A stretch of 64,000 nucleotides of DNA from Crotalaria pallida (Eukaryota; Streptophyta; Magnoliopsida; Fabales; Fabaceae). The notes below the pieces were generated by a model. It had not been told where the DNA came from and did not search any database. It saw only the letters and a list, made by a program, of their open reading frames with translations. Positions 57,611 to 64,000 of the stretch are shown here, piece by piece. Both the position numbers and the translations under genes were made by a program. Positions within the stretch are counted from its first letter, which is position 1, and every line of letters starts with the position of its first letter. Location: positions 123,625,290-123,689,289 of the forward strand of contig CM075649.1 of NCBI GenBank assembly GCA_037953625.1. Reading direction: 5' to 3'.

Positions 57611-57735
57611 ACATGTTTGGTTCTGCGATGAATTAATCCAGAATCAATTCTGAAATACCAACACTACTAACAATTGTTTCTGCTTCAACATGATTTTGGG
57701 TCAAAATTGATTTTCTGACCCCAAACCAAACATGC
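57611..57735. repeat. Small MITE-like inverted repeat
   Basis: The sequence starts catgtttggttctg and ends with accaaacatg; inner matches include aatcaattctga. About 125 bp. The boundaries and a TSD are unclear (possibly TA). Confidence 0.45.
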
Positions 57736-57854
57736 TACAAGCCTACTTGTATCACACGAGATAAACACAATCTAAGTTGCTACTAACTCTTACCGAGTTA
57801 AGAGGTGCCCGGAAAGTATATTTGAGAAGCAAGCTGCAATTTTAAGATACCATG

Positions 57855-59060
57855 GTGCATTTTAAAAAACAAGTTTTGTTAAAATGCTCTTCCTTTGAAA
57901 GCCGTTGAATCAATGCTTAAAAGTATCAACGGTCCAAATTAAATACAGGCAACCTGGAGTATAGGTTATAGTATTTTAATTTCAAAAATTCATAACTTTC
58001 AAATCATAAATCCGAAAATTATAAATTTTATTTCATAACGATCGTATTGAAACGTAGCATTTGAAAACGAAATTTTTTTATTTTTATGGGTTAGTCTACG
58101 AAATTGTTTTTTGGCTATTTAAATAAACAAATTTCTTTCTCTGGTCTTATTTTCAATGACATTAATTATTTCTTTTTCACAAACATCATTTTCTACTCAA
58201 CACTTTTTATATTCCCAATAATAATTCATGTAAAAAACAATTTTTTTTCCGATGAAAACATGTTTTTTCGATGTATTAGAAAAAAATAGTTTCGGTTAAA
58301 AAAAGGTCACAATTAAAAAAATAGTTTCGGTAAAAAAAATATAATTATTGCAATAACATTTAATTAATTTTTTTAAAAAGGAAACCATTACTAACTCCGC
58401 ACTCTTTATACTCCCAACAAAAATTATTGCGGTCCTTTAGAAAATGTATATCAAATTTTCACAATTTCACTACCATTCAAAATTTTCAACATTCCTCGGT
58501 GGAAGACTAAAACCGCAAAAAAAAATGTTATAATTAAGACCGGGGAGTTGTGAAAAACATGCTTCCTACGATCCCTATTAAAAACACCATTTGACCAATT
58601 TCACTCTTTTTAAGAAAGTTAATTAATATTGTTAGTGATATTGGAAATGTAAATATTTGGTATACTTTTTCAAAAGTATCCCTATAATTATTATTGGGAA
58701 TCTAAAAAGTGTTGAGTAGAAAAGGGTGTTTGTGAAAAAGAAGTAATTAATGTCATTGAAAATAGGACCAAAAAAAAGAAATTCGTTTATTTAAACACCC
58801 AAAAAACATTTCGTAGACTAACCCAGAAAAATTAATTTTTTACGTTTTCAAATGTTACGTTTCAATACGATCGTTTTGATATAAAATTTATAATTTTCGG
58901 ACTTATAATTTGAAATTTATGAATTTTTGAAGTTAAAATACTATAATCTATACTTCAGGTTGCCTATATTTAATTTGGACCATTAATACTTTTTGGCATT
59001 GATCCAACGACTTTCACAAGGGGGAGCATTTTAACAAAACTTGTTTTTTAGGGTAGCATT
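57855..59060. mobile_element. Foldback element with about 370-bp arms
   Basis: The left arm (about 57855-58220) and right arm (about 58690-59060) are long imperfect inverted repeats. Matching parts include aacaagttttgttaaaatgc, caatgacattaattatttc and gttagtctacgaaat with their inverse on the right. A middle of about 470 bp holds no transposase. The size fits a Mutator-like foldback or MITE. I could not see a TSD with certainty. Confidence 0.75.
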
Positions 59061-59850
59061 TTAACAATAATTTGGGAGGGAGCAAACTAGCATCACCCTT
59101 CTTTCATTTTTGCTTCTTTTTCTCCATTTCTTCTCTTTGTTTCCCTTTCCTTCGTTTCCTCTTTCTTTTCGTCCTTTTCTATGCCATACATGGAATCTTG
59201 TGAAGTGCCTAACTGGAATGAGTTAAAACTGAAGATGATGGATTGGTTGTAACATTTTATTAAGGTTTGGTCAATTACGTCACATGGTATTGGCATTGTT
59301 CCTAAAAAAATTGAAAGGGAAGAACAAGAAAACAGATTTTGCAGAATTATTTTTTTTGCCAAATATAAATTAAAAATGATGTATGGTGTATATGTGGTCA
59401 TAGCTATAGAGAGGTGTAGTTCACATATACATGAAGAATTTCAATAAATGAGGAGGAAAGTACTTCTACTCATGAAGCTTATTAAACAGCTTAGTTGCTT
59501 AATTATTTCGGTGTGTCATACTGTCATCACATTTTAGCTCTTACATTTTTAGAAGGTCATCATATACTATGAAAATTTCTATTTCTATTTAATAAGAAAA
59601 TGTGGCCTTTACTGGCTCTTCTAGGTGACGGGTTTTAAAATTATAATTTGTTTATATTTGAATCTCTTAGCTGAAAAATGAATTTAAATTGATCTATTTT
59701 GTTTAGATCATGTAAGGAAAATTATTATTGTTGAGTAAAAAACCAAAAACGGTTTCGAATGATAAGAAAGTAGTTAATGTTGTTAGAGTGGTAAGGTAGA
59801 ACATGCAGAATTACACGGGTCTAAAAAAATAATTTTACCAAAAATAATTT
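59061..59850. other. Spacer with an unexplained short frame
   Basis: AT-rich. A CT-rich tract (59100-59180) is followed by a short plus-strand frame starting atggaatcttgtgaagtgcc (59190) that stops after 20 codons. This could be an exon end or a pseudogene scrap, but I found no domain. It ends at the TSD of the MITE at 59851. Confidence 0.35.
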
Positions 59851-60127
59851 GAGTAATATGTCAAATTAGTCCCTGACTTTGTAAGCGTCAGTCAAATTAG
59901 TCTCTGACTTTATCGAAATAGCAATTTAGTCCCTGAGATAGGAGAACGTCGATCAAGTTAGTTCTTGTCGTCACTATCGCAAGGATGTATTTGCTTTCAA
60001 ATGGGATAAAGATAGGGACGTATGTGAATTAAAATGAAATCCCAGGAACTAAATTGTTATTTCAATAAAGTTAGGGACTAACTTGACCGATACTTACAAA
60101 GTCAGGGACTAATCTGACATATTACTC
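59851..60127. mobile_element. Mutator-like MITE, 277 bp, 10-bp TSD
   Basis: The arms start gagtaatatgtcaaattagt and mirror as agtcagggactaatctgac near the right end. The perfect 10-bp TSD AAAATAATTT lies at 59841-59850 and 60128-60137. It carries repeated agtccctga motifs in both arms, like the other two MITEs of this window. Confidence 0.88.
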
Positions 60128-60189
60128 AAAATAATTTACACGCCTACATACGAGAGAGATGATAGATTTTTATTATTTTTAAGAATATA

Positions 60190-62700
60190 TTGTAAAATTA
60201 TAATCTAGCTGAGAGTTATGAACTTGTAGCTGCAAACTTATAGTTGTTTAGCTAATTGTTTGAAATAGTGCTATTCAGCAAAACTAGCTTTTGTAGTAGT
60301 TGAAAGTTATTATCTGATCGAAAAGGACATGCAACATTATATTATTTATATTATTATTTTAATTTATTTTTTTTATATTAAATAAATAAATAATTACATT
60401 AATTTCTTTTCTTTATTTATTAATTATGTAGTTAATAAATTAATTAATAATTAATTAAATTCACAATTATTTAAAAATTAAATTGTCACCATGGTTGGTA
60501 AATAATTTTGGAAATTTGTTGAGGTATAATTGGCATATGAATTATTGAAAAATAATTTAGTTTTTTGAAAGTTAGTTGAAGAAATTTTCAAAAGCTTGCT
60601 CTTTTTTTTTTAAAGTTATAAACTGTTTCAAATTTGTGTTCACCGAAGGGATTAATAGCTTATTGACTGAATCTAAAAACTTCTAAATAGCCAAGCTCCG
60701 AACAAAGCCTTTAGGATCTTTTTGGCAAAATTAGCTTATAACTGCGAGCTTATAACTTGTAGTTGTGAAACTAGTTGAGAGCTATGAATTTGTAGCTACG
60801 AACTTATAGTTGTTTAGCTGACTGTTGAAATAGTGTTGTTAAGCAAAAACTAATTTTTTAAGCAGCTGAAAGTTATTAAATGACAAAAAGGACATGCAAC
60901 ATTAAATAAATAGTTAATTAATTAAGTATAAAAATATTATATCATAACTAATTAAATTCGTTTCTTTTCTTTATTTATTAGTTATGTAGTTAATTAATTA
61001 ATTATAACAAAATTATTAAATTATAATTATTAATTAATTATATTAGGGCATGTAAATAATTTTGAAATTTTTTTGAGGATATAATTGGTATAAGATTTAT
61101 TGAAAACTAGTTTAGTTTCTTAAAAGCTACCTGAATACTCTGTTCGGCAAGGGTAGCTAGGATTTTTTTAACTATTTATGAGCTTTTAGATTTAGTCAAT
61201 AAACTAATGACCTTGTTCGATACACAAATTAGAAGGAGCTTGTAGTTTTTAAAAATGAGCTTTTAACTTTTGAAAGTTAGTTTTTAGTATATTTCAAGAA
61301 ACTAAATTAGATTTCAATAATTCATATACCAATTATACTCTCAAACAAAATTTAAAATTATTTTGCTACCCTTTAATTATTTATTAATTATAATTTAATA
61401 ATTTTGTTATAATTAATTAATTAATTAACTAAATAATTAATAAATTAAGAAAAAATGAATTTAATTAATTATAATTTTTATATTTTATTAATTAATTAAT
61501 TATCTATTTAACAAATAAAGAAAAAATATGAAAAATTTAAAATAATAAAATGTTGCATGTCCTTTTTGGTCATTTAATAACTTTAAGCTAGTTCAAAAGC
61601 TATTTTTGTCGAACAACACTATTTCAAATAGTCAGCTAAACAGCTATAAGCTCCCAGCTACAAGCTCACAGCTCCTAGTTAGCTTAACAGCTACAAGCTA
61701 GAAGCTCATAGCTACAAGTTACAAGGTCAGAGCTACAAGCTAGTTTTGCCGAACAGACCCGAAGTTGCTTTATAAAAACAAGTTTTCAAAAGCTACAAGT
61801 TCCTTTTTACAGCTTTAAAACTCTTTCGAATTTGTGTTTATCGAACTTGACTAGTAACTTATTGATTGAGGGTTTGTTCAACAAAACTAGCTTATATCTT
61901 TGAGCTTGTTGCTTGCAACTGTGAAGTTAACTGTGAGCTGTGAGTTTGTAGCTACGAGCTTATTGCCGGTTAGCTTACTATTTGAAATAGTGTTGTTCGT
62001 CAAAACTAGATTTTGAAGTAACTAAAAGTTATTAAATGACAAAAAAAAATGCAACATTGTATTATTTATATTTTAGTATTTTAATTTATTCATTTGGTTA
62101 TTTATTTATTTATTAAATAAATAGTTAATTGATTAATTAAGTATAAAATTATTAAAATTTAATTAATTAAATTGGTTTTTTTCTTTATTTATTAATTATG
62201 TTGTTAATACTTAACTATAAAAAAAATATTAAATTATAATTAATAATTAATTAAATATACAATTAATTAAAAATTAAATTGTCATTAGGGTAAGTAAATA
62301 ATTTCAAAAATTTGTTGAGGATATAATTGGTATATGAATTATTGAAAGTTAGTTTCGTCTCTTGACTTCAAGTAGCTTTGAGTTAGTTCCGCAAAACTGG
62401 TTTATAGCCATAAGTTTTTAACTTGCAGTTGTGAGTTTGCAACTTGTAACTGTGAAACTAACTGAGAGTTGTGAGCTTGTAGATGTGAATAGCTGACAAT
62501 TTGAAATATTGTTATTGGTGAAAATTAACTTTCAAAAGGTATAAACTCTTTCTAATTTGTATTCACAAAACGAGACTGATAACTTATTGAAGGACTATAA
62601 AAGCTCATAGCTAGATAGAAAATTAGAAACCTTCTGGCTAAACACATAAAAATCTCTTAACTAATTAAAAAGCTCGTAACCAAACATGTCTAATAGAGCC
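60190..62700. repeat. Cluster of AGCT-rich MITE-like repeats
   Basis: At least four copies of one repeat family lie here. Approximate limits: copy 1 60200-60702, copy 2 60718-61130, copy 3 inverted 61140-61756, copies 4-5 61868-62700. Each has ends loaded with agct/agcttata motifs (for example 61620-61760 reads agctacaagct over and over) and a central AT-rich middle with ttaattaattaa runs. Copy 3 starts tgttcggcaagggtagct and ends agttttgccgaaca, so these ends are terminal inverted repeats. No transposase is seen. Confidence 0.75.
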
Positions 62701-63209
62701 TAGATAGAAAAACAAACATGCCCTTCATGTAATTTTGTTTGGATGGAAGATGTAGTTCCTCTCTATTTCTGTGAATTGTATATTTTTCTCTATCCATAAA
62801 AAACTTTATTTTTTAAAAAAAATATAAGCAAAGCTAATGATTTTGTTCCATAAATTATTTTCGAATTCCAATTTCATCATAAAATCTTCTTTTCAATAAG
62901 TTTTCGTAATTTTCTCCATTTTTAACTAAAATTTATATTTTTGTTATTATTGAATTCAAAATCAAAAGATCTACAAAATATAATTATCATCTTTTTCTAA
63001 AAAATAATTTTAGGACCAAATTCATTTTTTTAAGAAATTAAAAAGTAACTTAGATAATACATAAAATCACTTGCTTTGAAAAAAAAATCATAGATATTAT
63101 TATTATTGAAAATAAAAAAATAAAAATGAAATCAAATGATAACAAGAAATTGGAAATGACAACAACGGTTTTCTTTTCTTTTCTTTTTTAAAGGGGATAA
63201 CATTATATT
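62701..63209. other. AT-rich spacer without a gene
   Basis: No frame, repeat unit or terminal signature. It ends at the SINE's left TSD. Confidence 0.5.
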
Positions 63210-63227
63210 AACAAGGTTGATTTCATA

Positions 63228-63448
63228 TTGCTCGTTGGCTAAAGTGGTGCGATCTTGCCAACTTGAGAACCAGTGAATGAGACTTGATATTAAGAAGTCT
63301 TAAATTTGATTTTCGGTTAACATACGTCCCGTTGGGAGGGACATAGGAATGTGATCTCGTGCAGGATTAGTCTCAAGGCGAGAGGCATAGACATAGGAAC
63401 ACAACCTCGTGTAAGATTAGTGTAAAGGGTGTTTTGGTATTAAAAAAA
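63228..63448 (+). mobile_element. tRNA-type SINE with 18-bp TSDs
   Basis: The 18-bp direct repeat aacaaggttgatttcata flanks it at 63210-63227 and 63449-63466. The head contains an A-box-like tggctaaagtggtgc and, about 60 bp later, a B-box-like aaatttgattttcgg, as in tRNA-derived Pol III promoters. It ends in an A tail after ttggtatt. These features fit a SINE retroposed by a LINE. Confidence 0.85.
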
Positions 63449-63539
63449 AACAAGGTTGATTTCATAAATTCATTCATTTTTTCCTCACCTAAAAAATTAT
63501 CCGAATCCGAAAGCAGCCACAATAGATTTTCAATATTCG

Positions 63540-63976
63540 GTGCATCATCATTTCTCTCTGTTTAGAACCGTCGCTCCTCTTCTTTGTCCTTCTGGATTTC
63601 CCCTCTTTCCTTCACCAATCAACCATTTCTAGGGTTTCATTTCCTCCATCATCGTCCACGGTACGCACCTTTTTTTTTTTTTATTTTTTTTTTAATTCCT
63701 TATATCACTTCCTACTCTTCTTCTCCGCTTCTCAATCTTCGCTCCTTTTCATAATTGCGATGTTCGACATTGACTTGTTCCATCAATAGGATTAGGGAAG
63801 GAAGCTTGGTATTTTTCAATGTTTATTTATTTAATTTTTTTGAAATTAACTCTGCTAGGTTTTTGGTTAAAAGGGGAATTGAATTTTGTATCCTTTTTCA
63901 TTGTTTGGTTGATTTTTTATTTTTTGGATTTTAATTGCAGATTTTGGTATCTGAGCTTGAACTATAATTCGCAGAC
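63540..63976 (+). promoter_or_regulatory. 5'UTR with intron of a probable cullin gene
   Basis: CT-rich leader up to 63660 (agaaccgtcg, cctttcaccaatc) looks like plant 5'UTR. Donor gt at 63661 (ccacg|gtacgc) and acceptor ending 63940 (attgcag|attttgg) give a 280-bp U/T-rich intron. A second acceptor-like attcgcag ends at 63974, just before the ATG. Confidence 0.65.
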
Positions 63977-64000
63977 ATGTCGATGAGTGAGCGCAAGACT
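63977..64000 (+). CDS. First eight codons of a probable CUL1-type cullin (truncated by the window)
   Basis: ATG at 63977 starts MSMSERKT; the rest is outside the window. From family knowledge, plant CUL1 proteins start with a few residues before an ERKT-type segment, so this is the probable start of a cullin-1 gene encoding the scaffold of SCF ubiquitin ligases. Eight codons cannot prove the call. The intron in the 5'UTR fits such housekeeping genes. Confidence 0.4.

Noticed and set aside
59093..59401. 102-codon minus-strand frame with Lys/Glu-rich end
   Set aside because: The charged end is a translation of a CT-rich tract; no domain or splice support.

Overview
This is a stretch of a flowering-plant nuclear genome, probably a legume. 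The evidence is the AT-rich sequence, nested LTR retrotransposons, Sirevirus-type copia LTRs, a plant organellar mTERF gene and a cullin-like gene start; the legume call is an inference. There is no rRNA, tRNA or CRISPR, and nothing bacterial. Host genes are confined to the right quarter: an intronless mTERF gene (54599-55774) and the first eight codons of a probable CUL1-type cullin behind a 5'UTR intron (63977-64000).

Positions 1-53211 are almost entirely nested retroelements, most of which I could delimit by LTR ends plus target-site duplications (TSDs). Element B (Ty3/gypsy chromovirus, minus strand, right end 30833, left end unresolved) is a decayed host for later insertions. It holds A (4932-15357, Ty3/gypsy, 3.33-kb LTRs, TSD GGTTC) and A' (16360-25605, a solo LTR of family A, TSD CTTAT, landed in B's integrase). 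A' is itself split by E (16756-22659, a gag-only Sirevirus-like copia element, TSD GAGAT). Element C (30994-53211, decayed Ty3/gypsy, minus strand, TSD ATGAC) contains F (solo copia LTR, 36015-37619) and D (38253-50618, Tat-lineage Ty3/gypsy, TSD CCATC). D carries an antisense, probably spliced gene and is split by G (solo copia LTR, 46231-47784, TSD TGAGT). C's two LTRs were hit separately by a 305-bp Helitron (left) and a 515-bp Mutator-like MITE (right).

Positions 53212-64000 are gene space peppered with small DNA transposons: a hAT-like element with a Mutator-like MITE inside it, the mTERF gene, a second hAT-like element, a large foldback, another MITE with a 10-bp TSD, a cluster of AGCT-rich inverted repeats, and a tRNA-type SINE with 18-bp TSDs just upstream of the cullin gene.

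The most unusual signals lie in the LTRs. Family A LTRs carry about 20 small hairpins whose loop (CCCAG/CCCGG) is constant while the stems change in a compensated way. The copia LTRs (E, F, G) carry arrays of 10-bp CG-centred palindromes spaced at about 10, 20 or 30 bp, and family A has the same 20-21 bp pairing with a different palindrome. Element D's antisense gene (39532-42129, with a 5'UTR intron and two in-frame stops) is the other standout.
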